Assembly: GCF_001278755.1 (NCBI RefSeq)
Contig: NZ_CP012601.1
Coordinates: 1,240,001 to 1,304,000, forward strand
Direction: 5' to 3'
DNA from: Bacillus sp. FJAT-22090
Lineage (GTDB): Bacteria; Bacillota; Bacilli; Bacillales_A; Planococcaceae
DNA length: 64,000 bases
Below, one piece after another: positions 47,410 through 58,256 of this stretch; position 1 is the first letter of the stretch, and each line of letters begins with the position of its first letter. The translations under genes and the position numbers were made by a program. The notes beneath the pieces were generated by a model. It did no database searches. It was not told where the DNA came from and saw only the letters and a program-made list of their open reading frames with translations.

Positions 47410-48146
47410 TTCTAATAACCTACCTTTTTATCATATATAATTATATATTACCATAGGTATTTTACATTTACAGGATAAAGAAGGAAATTTTATGTGCGTG
47501 AAAAAAGTGATATGGTAGGGGAACTTTTTAAAATTTAGGGGTATCACGTATCTATTTGGATATTAATTACAACAAGGTATTAGAACTGTGGTTCAACTCT
47601 TATCTAAGTATTGATTGATTTATCGGCTATTGTTCCATAATTACTATTATAATACCGAAGAAGCATTATTATAAAATCAATTTCATCTTCACCAAACTTT
47701 GTTATTTTATCATCCATTTCCTTAGCAGTTGCACGAATATTACTTTTCACAAATTCTTAAAGAGATGGTTCTAGTTTTGATGTTTCACTACTGGGGAAAG
47801 TCATTCTACTTTTTCTTTCTTTTTGATAACTTCTACTTAAATCGTTAATTTAAGATTAGCAATTGAAATATGGAAAGAATCAATTAACACTAATATGTGC
47901 CTTTAAAAAAACTCTAACGTGTGTTATAAGTTTTTTTCAAATTAATTATTGATAAAAAGGAATATTTAGCTATTCACAAAAAAGGCTCTTACTATAAATA
48001 GCAAGAGTAATTTTATTGTTAACTCACTAAAATTCATAAATTAACTAAACATTTATACCAAAATAATACAATTGAGAACAATAAAAGTTCTTTTTTCCAT
48101 CCTTTAAAAATCGGAAATTTAGAATTCTTATCCTTTAATGAAATTA
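47410..48146. other. Mostly non-coding stretch
   Basis: About 740 nt between the phage remnant and the recombinase cluster. Apart from the decayed frame at 47604-47804 nothing is recognised. Confidence 0.45.
47604..47804 (-). pseudogene. Small decayed gene with an internal stop
   Basis: Frame from ATG 47804: MTFPSSETSKLEPSL, TAA (47757-47759), then EFVKSNIRATAKEMDDKITK, FGEDEIDFIIMLLRYYNSNY and GTIADKSINT, TAG. The continued protein-like reading past the TAA suggests a nonsense mutation. No good ribosome site was found. Confidence 0.45.
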
Positions 48147-49271
48147 TTAATAGAGTAAATTTTTTTCTATTAGTTTTAGAGCAATTTTGGGATGTTTATC
48201 CAACAATCTTAAAATTTCTTCTTCCGATAAGTGTATTTTTTCCAAATTTTTTATTTCGTTTGATTCATAGATATTTTTAGTAGACACTTCCCTATTTCTA
48301 TCTTCATTCAAATTTTTGTTTTCTAAGGCTTCGGAAATCTCCTCCTCAATTTTATTTAACTCTATTCGCAGACGTTCTATCTTATGTTTATCTCTTCGTA
48401 AGTAATAATTGACAGTATCTTTATTACTGTGACCAAGAAGATATTTTATATCTGAAATATTGACCCCCCTCTCATCCAGGAGACTTGCAATCGTTGCTCT
48501 GAATCCGTGAGGTGTCACACGTTCTGCTCCTTTCCAGTCTAGATAATCACAAATCTTATCCGTGATGCGATTTAATTGTTTATTCTGAAGGGGAAGTCCT
48601 TTCAATCCAAACAATAGAGAATCCTCAGGTATTAACTGGTAATTCTGTATATGTTGTTTTAATAGAGTTAATAAACGAGGTGGTAATGGGAAAAATTGAA
48701 CTTTATGCTTGCTATTAACAATCCCTGATTCATAATGTAATAGCTCCTGCTCATACAATACATTTTTCACCTTCAGTTTTGTTAAAGCCTCATTGCGAAG
48801 TCCTGTATAAAGCATAACTTTAACAGTTAATTCAACATCAATATTTTCTTGTTTAAAAGTATTTATAACTTGATGAACTTCTACCAATTGTTCAAAATTC
48901 ATGATTGGTGAATGATACTCTGTAGCACCTACAGGAACACTGATGGCTTTGAAGACATTTGAATGGATGACTCCTAAATCTTTATAAAATTCCGTTATAC
49001 TAGATAAACTTGCTATTCGCCTTTTTATTGTTGCATATGAAATCTTTTCTTCCCCTTGATCTTTAATCCATTTCTGAATGAAATGTAATTTTGTTTGTCC
49101 AAGTGTAGGTTCAATTTTTTGATTTAGACAATATTTTTCATATGCATGTACATCATTAAGGTAACTTTGAAAGGTAGTTTCAGACCAATTCCTAAACGGC
49201 TTCATCAAATGTAAAGACTCTCTAAATAAACTTGTAGGATGTATTAAAATTTCATCCGATATACTATTCAA
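48147..49271 (-). CDS. Tyrosine recombinase/integrase
   Basis: 374 residues. N-terminal core-binding domain (NWSETTFQSYLNDVHAYEKY), then the catalytic set: Arg in YTGLRNEALTKLKV, TPHGFRATIASLLDERG (H-x-x-R), LLGHSNKDTVNYYLRR (His and Tyr). A 60-residue charged C-terminal extension with coiled-coil look follows. TTG start with GGAGG. It points away from the recombinase trio and from its neighbour regulator-like gene; all may form one element. Confidence 0.85.
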   Translation of the reverse strand: MNSISDEILIHPTSLFRESLHLMKPFRNWSETTFQSYLNDVHAYEKYCLNQKIEPTLGQTKLHFIQKWIKDQGEEKISYATIKRRIASLSSITEFYKDLGVIHSNVFKAISVPVGATEYHSPIMNFEQLVEVHQVINTFKQENIDVELTVKVMLYTGLRNEALTKLKVKNVLYEQELLHYESGIVNSKHKVQFFPLPPRLLTLLKQHIQNYQLIPEDSLLFGLKGLPLQNKQLNRITDKICDYLDWKGAERVTPHGFRATIASLLDERGVNISDIKYLLGHSNKDTVNYYLRRDKHKIERLRIELNKIEEEISEALENKNLNEDRNREVSTKNIYESNEIKNLEKIHLSEEEILRLLDKHPKIALKLIEKNLLY

Positions 49272-49399
49272 TTAATTTTGTCCTCCTTTATTCTTATATT
49301 TTTTCCTTCATTTTTTCTATTACGTACAACTTTCAAACTCTTCCCCCACAATTGGGGTAAAATTAATTTCTTTGGTATTAACAGCCCTAGTAAAAAAAC

Positions 49400-49430
49400 A
49401 AAAGGGAAACCAAATGATGGTCTCCCTTTA
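49400..49430 (-). terminator. Terminator of 49434-50231
   Basis: AAAGGGAAACCA..TGGTCTCCCTTT hairpin; leftward T-run of TTTTGTTTTTTT. Confidence 0.75.
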
Positions 49431-49433
49431 ATC

Positions 49434-50231
49434 TTATTTATTATATTGAATTTTATAGATTGGATTTACAAAAGGAAATTCATTTTTAATAAGTGAATCC
49501 TTGATATCTTCATCATTATACCCGACAAATATCTTGAAGTAATAATAGGGTACAACAGATGGATATAAAAAACTTACCCATTGATAATCATTTTGTTCAA
49601 AAATACTTAATAGAGATTGTTCATTCCTAGTGTTTGGATTTACTAAATCTACAATTACTATATTGCTCCTATTTTCTATTCTCAAATATAAAAGATTACC
49701 TTGTATGTTTACGACATCCCCCTGAATTCTCCTCTCAGAAGTAAAAATAATTTTTTCTTTAAATCTGTCTACATCGTTTTTATTATTTTGATTACGATCA
49801 TCTAAGTGATCAAAGTTATGACTATCCCATTTATTGATCACTTGATCTTTTTTTACCCAAGAAAATGGAACGCGATGAATTATTCCAAACAAAGCTAATG
49901 TTTCAACTCCAATTCTTCGAGTTGAAGGATGTAGCAAATCAGTTATGGTCGATTTTCCACATTCTAAAAGTTTCATCAGTTCGTCTTGAGTAAATCTCAT
50001 CGATTGAAATAAAGCCATTCTACGATTTGTAGCACTAAGCTTATAAAGTAACTTTGAAAAAAGTTGACGATTATTTAGATATAGCCAGACCGATTCCGGC
50101 CACGTGACTACTTTGCCTCTTTTATCATGCTTTTCCACAAATTCATGTTCTGTGATTTTGCTATCTAAGAATTTATTCACTTCATTCATTAAATATAGAG
50201 CACTTTCATTAGTTACTGGTTTTTTCGGCAT
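49434..50231 (-). CDS. Uncharacterised protein with HTH-like segment, linked to the recombinase trio
   Basis: 265 residues. Residues about 87-115 (RFTQDELMKLLECGKSTITDLL) look like a helix-turn-helix. The second half is beta-rich (GDVVNIQGNLLYLRIENRSNIVIVDLV, cited in part). It is divergent from the recombinase operon and its upstream region has a perfect operator palindrome (50280-50301), so a regulator or accessory recombination factor is plausible. No family recognised. Confidence 0.66.
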   Translation of the reverse strand: MPKKPVTNESALYLMNEVNKFLDSKITEHEFVEKHDKRGKVVTWPESVWLYLNNRQLFSKLLYKLSATNRRMALFQSMRFTQDELMKLLECGKSTITDLLHPSTRRIGVETLALFGIIHRVPFSWVKKDQVINKWDSHNFDHLDDRNQNNKNDVDRFKEKIIFTSERRIQGDVVNIQGNLLYLRIENRSNIVIVDLVNPNTRNEQSLLSIFEQNDYQWVSFLYPSVVPYYYFKIFVGYNDEDIKDSLIKNEFPFVNPIYKIQYNK

Positions 50232-50279
50232 TATTTATCACCAGTAATATCATATAAAGTGTCCATGTTTCAGAACTAC

Positions 50280-50301
50280 TTTAGACCAAGTTTGGTCTAA
50301 A
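50280..50301. promoter_or_regulatory. Perfect operator-like palindrome
   Basis: TTTAGACCAA-GT-TTGGTCTAAA: two perfect 10-nt arms, about 50 nt upstream of the divergent gene 49434-50231 and 255 nt before the trio. Confidence 0.65.
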
Positions 50302-50555
50302 ATCCACCACAATAATGGTGCTTTCTAATATATATCTCCATATCCTCGCTGACAAAAAGACTATATGTGGGGCATACGTTTGATTGTTTGTCATAATTGA
50401 GCACAATTGTATCAAAGAAAAAAATATTATTCATTCACCCCACCCCCTTTCAATTTTGATAGGAATAGGGATAAAAAAGAATTCAGATTGATTTTCCTTA
50501 GTATTTAACATCCATGTTTTTTAATAATTTCACAACGAAAAGGAGTTATACAATA

Positions 50556-52043
50556 ATGTCCAATAGAAACAATTTTAGTAAAAATCAAGAGTTTATTAAT
50601 TATATATTCGATAGTAATTTTGAAAGAAATATGAAAGATCTTTCATGGAATGCTTCTTCCATGACAAATTTGTCACAAAAAAGTATAAATTCTCCACCTT
50701 CTAGCTACACTGATATTAAGTCCTATTCAACAGAAAGTATGGTAGTCATATTGAACACGTTATATCAAATAGAGTGGAAAAAGCACCAACATTACGAATA
50801 TATAGGTCCTGTTGGAATAAACGAATTAATCCTACAAAAAGTACTAAATTCAATTGGACCTAATACACTAATTAATTATTTGAAGGCAAAAAAGCAAATT
50901 GATCCTAAGACCTTTTTTCTTCATTACAAACTAGTAAGTGAATTTCTTGAACATTGTTCATTTTGCCTAAATAAGGCACCTTCAAACATCAATGATTCTG
51001 ATTTGTATGACATAAGTCTTTTCACGGAATTTGTTTCAAAAAAGAAATTACCAAATTTTAAGATTAAACAGCTTAGGATAATTTACCAACAGATTTTTCC
51101 ATACGAAGATAAATTGTGTTCCTTAAATCCAGTTAAAAAATCTGAGAAATTTAATCACGTTCTCTTAATTCGCCACTTAGACGAACTAAGTAAATGTATT
51201 ACTAAAGAACATCTAAGAAGAAGAAAACGAGATTATCTTAATTTTTTTAATTGGTTAATTTCTGTTTATTATGAGTTTGAAAGTTATTGTATAAATTCCA
51301 TCCCGATTCATTTGATTACTAAGAATCATCTAGAAGCGTATAAAGAATTTCTAATAAGACAATCTAAGGAAGGTTTTTATAAAAAGCACACCATAAGTGA
51401 TACATTCTATAATATTCGTTCCCTGTTTGCATCTTTATATCAGATGAAACTGCTGCCACAAAATATTACTAGTGATTTAAATGGAATTAAATACGAAAAT
51501 TATAAATACCGTGATTTACCAAGTAATAAACATTTATCTGATTTTTTCAATGCAGTGATGATTTATACACCTGATCCTATAAAATTTCAGATAGCCTACA
51601 AATTAATGCTTTATTTAGGGCTCAGAATAAAAGAAGTTGCATTTTTAGAGATATCAAATATTAATTTAGCTACTCAAACTGTATCTTGTAGAGGAAAAGG
51701 CGGTAAATATGATATTCTCCCCTTACCCAAGCCGTTGTTAGATGATTTAAATTCCATTACTAATCTCAATGAAAAATATCTTTTTTGTGATAAACCTTTA
51801 TCATTCAAAGCTAACTTGTATCATTATTACAAATTGATAAGCTTTGTTCTAGACTGGGACTTCCCAGGCGGTGTTCATATATTTCGTCATCTGTATATAA
51901 CTAAATTATCTCTATTTCCTAATCTTCCACCACAGATCATTCAGGCATTAAGCCGACACGTTCGAACAGAAACAACAAGTTTATATATCCATCGAAATAA
52001 TAATTCTTTAAATAATGCAATAAATAATCTTAATTATTTTTAA
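50556..52043 (+). CDS. Tyrosine recombinase 1 of the trio (largest)
   Basis: About 495 residues from the ATG at 50556 (AAAAGGAG upstream). A long N-terminal domain (about 1-315) precedes the catalytic part: Arg in MLYLGLRIKEVAFLEI, Lys in CRGKGGKYDILPL, HIFRHLYITKL (H-x-x-R) and LSRHVRTETTSLYIHR (His, Tyr). Followed after 8 nt by the second recombinase. The three together match the plan of recombinase-in-trio (RIT) elements. Confidence 0.85.
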   Translation: MSNRNNFSKNQEFINYIFDSNFERNMKDLSWNASSMTNLSQKSINSPPSSYTDIKSYSTESMVVILNTLYQIEWKKHQHYEYIGPVGINELILQKVLNSIGPNTLINYLKAKKQIDPKTFFLHYKLVSEFLEHCSFCLNKAPSNINDSDLYDISLFTEFVSKKKLPNFKIKQLRIIYQQIFPYEDKLCSLNPVKKSEKFNHVLLIRHLDELSKCITKEHLRRRKRDYLNFFNWLISVYYEFESYCINSIPIHLITKNHLEAYKEFLIRQSKEGFYKKHTISDTFYNIRSLFASLYQMKLLPQNITSDLNGIKYENYKYRDLPSNKHLSDFFNAVMIYTPDPIKFQIAYKLMLYLGLRIKEVAFLEISNINLATQTVSCRGKGGKYDILPLPKPLLDDLNSITNLNEKYLFCDKPLSFKANLYHYYKLISFVLDWDFPGGVHIFRHLYITKLSLFPNLPPQIIQALSRHVRTETTSLYIHRNNNSLNNAINNLNYF

Positions 52044-52057
52044 AGGAGTAAATGATT

Positions 52058-53182
52058 ATGCCCATCAGAAAACCAGAAGGATCCCCTATCAACAATGCTA
52101 GAGTTGAACTCCAGATGATTCTAAGTAATTATGGTCCCGAATTACTTGAACGTATTGTCAATGAAATGGGACTTGCTAAAGAAGTATCTAAAGTAAATAT
52201 AAAAGAAAATGCAACTTTAGAAGAAGCTATCGAATTTTACCATTCTAGTTCATCATTTCTTAGATTAAGCAAATCATCTAAGGAAACATATGCATCAGAA
52301 TTAGAGCAATTCAAATCATTCGTCACAAAAGAACTTAAAAAAAATGTAACTCTCCAAAATTCTGCAGAGCCAATAGTATTAGTAAAATATTTACGTGCCT
52401 TTAAATCTTCTAATACTAAAGCAAAGAAGTCTGCATTCCTTCGTTCTTTTTTTAGATGTGTATTTAAACAGTTCTTAAACCAAGATATAACATCTATTAA
52501 AGAAGTTTTAAAGTTAAAATGGACAAGTGACAACTTGCCAAGAGCATTTACAAAGGTTCAACTAGCTGAAATTATTGGCTTGTCTCAACTTTTTAGTAAT
52601 GAACTTCGAAACTACACTATCCTATGGACCTTTTTAGGAACAGGAATTCGTTTAAATGAACTGATAAATCTTCAGATTAAAGATATTGATGCGAATACTC
52701 AAACAATAAAAGTTATACCAAAAGGGCATGAGGGTAATAAAATGGAAAGGAAAATCAGTCGGATCGCTCTGCTCATTTTATTAGATTATATAAAATTCAA
52801 GTACGATTATTTATATAGTAGTCTGACCGAAACTAAATATAAAAATCTGTACATTTTTTCAACAACTAATGGTAGTACTGCAATAAATAAAAGAACCATA
52901 CAACATATGATGAAGAAATTAATTGATAAAGCAAGTTCAATACCACAAAATGAGAAAAACCGTTACAGTGTTCATACTCTAAGGCATTGTTTTGCTATTT
53001 TTGGATTAGATTCTGGTATTGATATTTATACATTATCCAAACTTCTAGGTCATGAATCAATAAACTCTACATCTGTTTATTTAAAACTATTTGATAATCA
53101 ATTGGTTGAAGCGATAGAAAAGCATCCATTTGCTCAAGAAGAAAAAATAAAAATACAAAAAAGGATCAGCAATGAATTATGA
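52058..53182 (+). CDS. Tyrosine recombinase 2 of the trio
   Basis: About 374 residues. Catalytic set: Arg in FLGTGIRLNELINLQI, a Lys near VIPKGHEGNKMERK, VHTLRHCFAIFGLDSG (H-x-x-R) and LLGHESINSTSVYLKL (His, Tyr). Two ATG codons (52052 and 52058) follow AAAGGAG; spacing favours the second. Its last codons overlap the next gene by 4 nt (ATGA). Confidence 0.85.
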   Translation: MPIRKPEGSPINNARVELQMILSNYGPELLERIVNEMGLAKEVSKVNIKENATLEEAIEFYHSSSSFLRLSKSSKETYASELEQFKSFVTKELKKNVTLQNSAEPIVLVKYLRAFKSSNTKAKKSAFLRSFFRCVFKQFLNQDITSIKEVLKLKWTSDNLPRAFTKVQLAEIIGLSQLFSNELRNYTILWTFLGTGIRLNELINLQIKDIDANTQTIKVIPKGHEGNKMERKISRIALLILLDYIKFKYDYLYSSLTETKYKNLYIFSTTNGSTAINKRTIQHMMKKLIDKASSIPQNEKNRYSVHTLRHCFAIFGLDSGIDIYTLSKLLGHESINSTSVYLKLFDNQLVEAIEKHPFAQEEKIKIQKRISNEL

Positions 53183-54132
53183 AACAAATATTACTGGATT
53201 CAGAATATTATAAATCATGGGAGAAATATTCTTACCTAAAGCCTATTTCAATTCGTACGTACACTGTAGAGCTAAAGAAATTTGAACAATACTTGAGTAA
53301 CTGTGGTTACCAAGGAGATTTAGATTTTGATAATTTTTTCTTCTTTGAAGAGTCTAATGAGTATGCTCCTATTGATAAAGAGTTTATTGATAATTATCTT
53401 GATTACTTGAGAGATGAGCTAAGTGCTAGCAATCATATTTTATATGATAATATCGTATACCTGAGAAATTTCTTCGGATTCCTAAAAAGTATGAATAAAA
53501 TTAAATCTAATCCTATGGCTTATTATAAAAATAATTACTATGAGAGAAAATTAGTAGATCGATCTTTGTCAATTAATGAATGCAAAAATGTTTTAAGAGC
53601 TGCATTAAAAAATGATCCCTTTTTTAGACAAGACTATACTTTATTACTTTTAATGATGACAACAGGATTACGAAATAGAGAAGTTAGATATATTTGTCTA
53701 GATCAAATTTGTTTTGAAAGAGGTGTAATCATAGTTGATCGAGGGCAAAAAAAATCTGCCAACGTAGTTTATATGCCAACCTCACTCAAAAATGAGCTTA
53801 ACCGTTACCTATCACACCCTACTTTTAAGGAGTGGTCAAAAAACGGAAACCAACTTATCTTTTTCAAAGATTCAAAAATGTTAAGTTATGATAAATTAAA
53901 TAATTTAATTAAAAAAATCTCACAAGATGCAGGAATAACTAGAAATGTTTCCACTCACACATTTAGACATACAACGGCTTACCTTATGCAAACAGCTGGG
54001 ATTGACATCTCCATAATCCAAAGGCAACTAAGACACGTTTCAATTGCTACCACACTTAGATATTTACCCCCAATGAGACAATTCAATACCTTAGTAAATG
54101 AAAATGCATCAGATACAGAGGTAGAAGATTAA
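53179..54132 (+). CDS. Tyrosine recombinase 3 of the trio
   Basis: 317 residues. Catalytic set: Arg in MMTTGLRNREVRYI, THTFRHTTAYLMQTAG (H-x-x-R) and QLRHVSIATTLRYLPP (His, Tyr). Start overlaps the stop of recombinase 2, so the two are translationally coupled. Last gene of the trio; nothing clearly coding follows for 1.3 kb. Confidence 0.86.
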   Translation: MKQILLDSEYYKSWEKYSYLKPISIRTYTVELKKFEQYLSNCGYQGDLDFDNFFFFEESNEYAPIDKEFIDNYLDYLRDELSASNHILYDNIVYLRNFFGFLKSMNKIKSNPMAYYKNNYYERKLVDRSLSINECKNVLRAALKNDPFFRQDYTLLLLMMTTGLRNREVRYICLDQICFERGVIIVDRGQKKSANVVYMPTSLKNELNRYLSHPTFKEWSKNGNQLIFFKDSKMLSYDKLNNLIKKISQDAGITRNVSTHTFRHTTAYLMQTAGIDISIIQRQLRHVSIATTLRYLPPMRQFNTLVNENASDTEVED

Positions 54133-55472
<1,340 letters not shown>

Positions 55473-55697
55473 TTAACTTTGAATTGACTGTAAAACTCTT
55501 CCTTCCTTTAATTTTTCAATAGCTAATAAAAAATTACAGTAACTTTCTTTTCCGTACACTTCTTTACTACTTTTAAAAAAGTTGTTGAACATATAGGTTT
55601 TTGCTTGTTCTAAAGAATAAGATCTAGCTTCCATAACCAGTTTTAGATAAGAAATAAAATATTCTTTAGACAAATTAGACCCATTATTTACAGTCAA
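55473..55697 (-). CDS. Small helical protein next to the arsenic flavoprotein
   Basis: 74 residues: MTVNNGSNLSKEYFISYLKL, then SLEQAKTYMFNNFFKSSKE and LLAIEKLKEGRVLQSIQS. TTG start with AGGGGTG, 12 nt after the flavoprotein stop, so cotranscribed with it. No family recognised; the position suggests an accessory role in the arsenic island. Confidence 0.66.
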   Translation of the reverse strand: MTVNNGSNLSKEYFISYLKLVMEARSYSLEQAKTYMFNNFFKSSKEVYGKESYCNFLLAIEKLKEGRVLQSIQS

Positions 55698-55709
55698 ATA
55701 GCTTCACCC

Positions 55710-57092
55710 CTAACATTTAGACGCTTCCGTTCCGCAACATGATTGAGAAGAACTTTGTGGAGTTAAATTAATACTACATACACCAGTTTCCGGTAGATCA
55801 AGTTCAACCTTTTTAGCTGATTCAATGTCACCCGAAAGATGAGCCACAATAGATCTCACTTGCTCATAACCGGTAGCCATTAAGAATGTTGGAGCTCGAC
55901 CATAACTTTTCATTCCAACTATATAGAAGTCTTTTTCTGGCTGTCTTAATACCTCTTCACCATGAGGTCGTACTGTTCCGCAACTGTGAAGGTTGGGATC
56001 AATTAATGGAGCAAGTTCTTCCACGCTCTCTGTAGCAGTATCTATACTAAGTCTGATTTCTCTTATAAATGAAAAGTCTGGACGGCTGCCTGTATTTGCA
56101 ATGATTTCATCAACTGGAGAAATTGTTACTGCACTGCCTTCTGATTCCCCAGCAATTCCGATTCCATCGTTTGTCTTAGTTAATTGGTGAATAAGAAAAG
56201 GAGAATAGACTTTTACATGACCAGCATCAACCAATTGATGTATGCGACTACCTAATTCACCTCTTGCTTCAAGAGCATCTTTATCTTCTCCGCCGTACGC
56301 ATCTTTTACGTTTTTCTTTCTCATTATCCAAGTAATTTCCACTTCATCATTTAACTGTGATAATTCTAAAATTGTGTTAATGGCTGAATGACCGCCACCT
56401 ACAACTGCAACTTTTTTGCCTTTGTATCTTTCCTTATGCTCTCCCTTAATATCAGGAATTCCATAATAAATGTGTTGTTTTAATTCTCTTTCTTCTTTTG
56501 TCCAAATACTATCAGCATTTATTGGATTTGGTTGTGACCAAGTTCCTGTAGCATCTATGATTGCCCTTGCTTCTATTCTTTTTGACATCCCATTCTGTTC
56601 AATGTATATAACAAAGGCCGAATTTTCACGATTTGCAGTCTTCATTTTATCTAACCCTTTTTTACTAATCGAAACAACTCTTGTATTCAGTGATAAAAAA
56701 GGGTGTATTTCAGGTAAATTTGCTAACGGGTTTAAATACTTGTTTACTAATTCACTTCCTAATGGAAGTTGATCTAAAACAGGTGCAATCCAACCATGAT
56801 TTTCTAGAGTTTTTTTAGCTATCTTATCGATGTTGTATTGCCATGGTGAAAATAACCGCACATGTCCCCAGTTTAGAATATTGCTACCAACACTATCACC
56901 TGACTCCAGTAGAATAAACCGTTCACCTTTATTAGCTAGATGGGCAGCAGTTGCTAAACCTACAGGGCCGGCACCTATAATAGCTATTGGTAATTCCTTG
57001 TTTGAAGATGTTGTTACATCTACATTTGTTTTTGCAGCGGGTGCGCAGCATCCCCCAGTGTTTACTTGTTTCAGTTCAATGTTATTCATTCT
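55710..57092 (-). CDS. FAD/NAD(P)-binding flavoprotein of the arsenic island
   Basis: About 460 residues from MNNIELKQV (AGAGGTAAG-type site upstream). The FAD motif is IAIIGAGPVGLATAAHL and the NAD(P) motif VAVVGGGHSAINTILEL, as in flavin monooxygenase and ArsO-like proteins; GTGSRPDFSF-like NTGSRPDF follows. Cys-rich ends are unusual: GGCCAPA near residue 14 and SCCGTEASKC at the C-terminus, which could bind As(III) or pass electrons. The gene has the TTGCA-N3-TGCAA operator upstream. Its exact reaction is unknown. Confidence 0.82.
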   Translation of the reverse strand, partial: RMNNIELKQVNTGGCCAPAAKTNVDVTTSSNKELPIAIIGAGPVGLATAAHLANKGERFILLESGDSVGSNILNWGHVRLFSPWQYNIDKIAKKTLENHGWIAPVLDQLPLGSELVNKYLNPLANLPEIHPFLSLNTRVVSISKKGLDKMKTANRENSAFVIYIEQNGMSKRIEARAIIDATGTWSQPNPINADSIWTKEERELKQHIYYGIPDIKGEHKERYKGKKVAVVGGGHSAINTILELSQLNDEVEITWIMRKKNVKDAYGGEDKDALEARGELGSRIHQLVDAGHVKVYSPFLIHQLTKTNDGIGIAGESEGSAVTISPVDEIIANTGSRPDFSFIREIRLSIDTATESVEELAPLIDPNLHSCGTVRPHGEEVLRQPEKDFYIVGMKSYGRAPTFLMATGYEQVRSIVAHLSGDIESAKKVELDLPETGVCSINLTPQSSSQSCCGTEASKC

Positions 57093-57144
57093 CTTACCTC
57101 CATAAATTTTTAGTTGTATTACCAAATATTAAATTGTTTATTAA

Positions 57145-57157
57145 TTGCATTTTGCAA
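57145..57157. promoter_or_regulatory. TTGCA-N3-TGCAA operator 1
   Basis: TTGCA-TTT-TGCAA with a flanking AGTAA, 50 nt upstream of the flavoprotein gene. Same motif at 57676 and 59464. Confidence 0.65.
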
Positions 57158-57193
57158 GTAATGTATATTTTTTTAAGCAAGACTTACTCTTGC

Positions 57194-57640
57194 TTAAAGT
57201 AGAGGTGTACAGCAAACGCTTGATTTGGACATAGCTTGATTTAGTAATTTAATAGAACGAATTACGGTTTCTCTTTCAAATTCGTTCATATGGGAGAATA
57301 CTTCCTCTAAATAAGCATTCATCGATTCGTCAATGGTTGTAGCTACAAATTTCCCTTGTACTGTAAGAGATAAAATATATACTCTTTTGTCAGTTGAGGA
57401 AGGAGTTTTCTTTACTAATTCCATTTTTATGAGTGTCTGGATTTGTCGACTAAAAGTCGTTATATCCATTGCTATCGTTTCAGCAATTTGTTGCATGGAT
57501 GGTGATGTTTGTTTATCTATTTCATAAAGAATGTGACTTTGTACGGATGATATTTCCACGGCTCCGATTGAACAACAATTTTTATTAAGAAGTCCAAACC
57601 TACGAGTAAGCAATTGAAATAGTTCACGTTTGTTTTCCAT
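57194..57640 (-). CDS. MarR-family regulator, Cys-containing, of the arsenic island
   Basis: 148 residues from the ATG at 57640 (AGAGGTG upstream). The winged helix is SMQQIAETIAMDITTFSRQIQTL, wing KTPSSTDKRVYILSLT. Cys pairs NCCSIG near residue 21 and VCCTPLL at the extreme C-terminus are unusual for MarR and could sense arsenite or antimonite, in place of ArsR. An operator palindrome lies just upstream, so autoregulation is likely. Confidence 0.82.
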   Translation of the reverse strand: MENKRELFQLLTRRFGLLNKNCCSIGAVEISSVQSHILYEIDKQTSPSMQQIAETIAMDITTFSRQIQTLIKMELVKKTPSSTDKRVYILSLTVQGKFVATTIDESMNAYLEEVFSHMNEFERETVIRSIKLLNQAMSKSSVCCTPLL

Positions 57641-57675
57641 GTTTTCACCTCTTATATAATATATACAACATTTAC

Positions 57676-57688
57676 TTGCAATGTGCAA
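57676..57688. promoter_or_regulatory. TTGCA-N3-TGCAA operator 2
   Basis: TTGCA-ATG-TGCAA between the divergent regulator and the ArsN-like acetyltransferase; preceded by TTAC as in the other two. Confidence 0.68.
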
Positions 57689-57746
57689 CAAATAACTTTA
57701 AAATTTCATTAAATACTTTTTATTATTTAAATTGGGGGAATCGGAC

Positions 57747-58256
57747 ATGACTATTTTGGTTAGAAATGCTAAAAAGGATGATTGGGATGAAATTAAATAT
57801 ATTTATGAAGCTGGGATTTCCACAGGTTTAGCTACATTTGAAACCAAAGCCCCCACCACTTATGAACAATGGGTCATAAAAGCTCATCCTAATTGTATTC
57901 TAATTGCACATGACGAAAATAAAGTTTTAGGTTGGTGCAAAATTACACCGATTTCAGATCGTTTGGCTTATGCAGGAGTAGGCGAAGTTAGTGTCTATGT
58001 TCATCCTATTGCACAAGGCAAAGGTGTTGGTAATTTCCTCTTGAAAAATTTGATTACTCTATCTGAAGAGCAAGGTTACTGGACTTTACAGGCTTCAATT
58101 TTTAGGGAAAATAATAGCAGCGTTTATTTACACAAGAAAAATGGTTTTAGAGAAGTAGGAATACGAGAAAAAATAGGGAAATTAAATGGTAAATGGAGAG
58201 ATAATGTATTATTAGAGAGAAGAAGCAATTTAGTCGGATTAGAAGAAAATTATTAA
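57747..58256 (+). CDS. GNAT acetyltransferase of the ArsN1/phosphinothricin acetyltransferase type
   Basis: 169 residues from the ATG at 57747 (TTGGGGGAA upstream). Typical PAT-family features: VRNAKKDDWDEIKYIYEAGI, GLATFETKAPT, VLGWCKITPISDRLAYAGVGEVSVYVHP (cited in part), QGKGVGNFLL (acetyl-CoA loop), ASIFRENNSSVYLHKKNGF. In this island the likely substrate is arsinothricin, as for ArsN1; phosphinothricin-like substrates are possible. Divergent from the MarR gene and sharing its operator region. Confidence 0.85.
   Translation: MTILVRNAKKDDWDEIKYIYEAGISTGLATFETKAPTTYEQWVIKAHPNCILIAHDENKVLGWCKITPISDRLAYAGVGEVSVYVHPIAQGKGVGNFLLKNLITLSEEQGYWTLQASIFRENNSSVYLHKKNGFREVGIREKIGKLNGKWRDNVLLERRSNLVGLEENY

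Noticed and set aside
56830-57105. Plus-strand frames antisense to the arsenic flavoprotein
   Set aside because: Shadows of a long gene with clear FAD motifs; no ribosome site.
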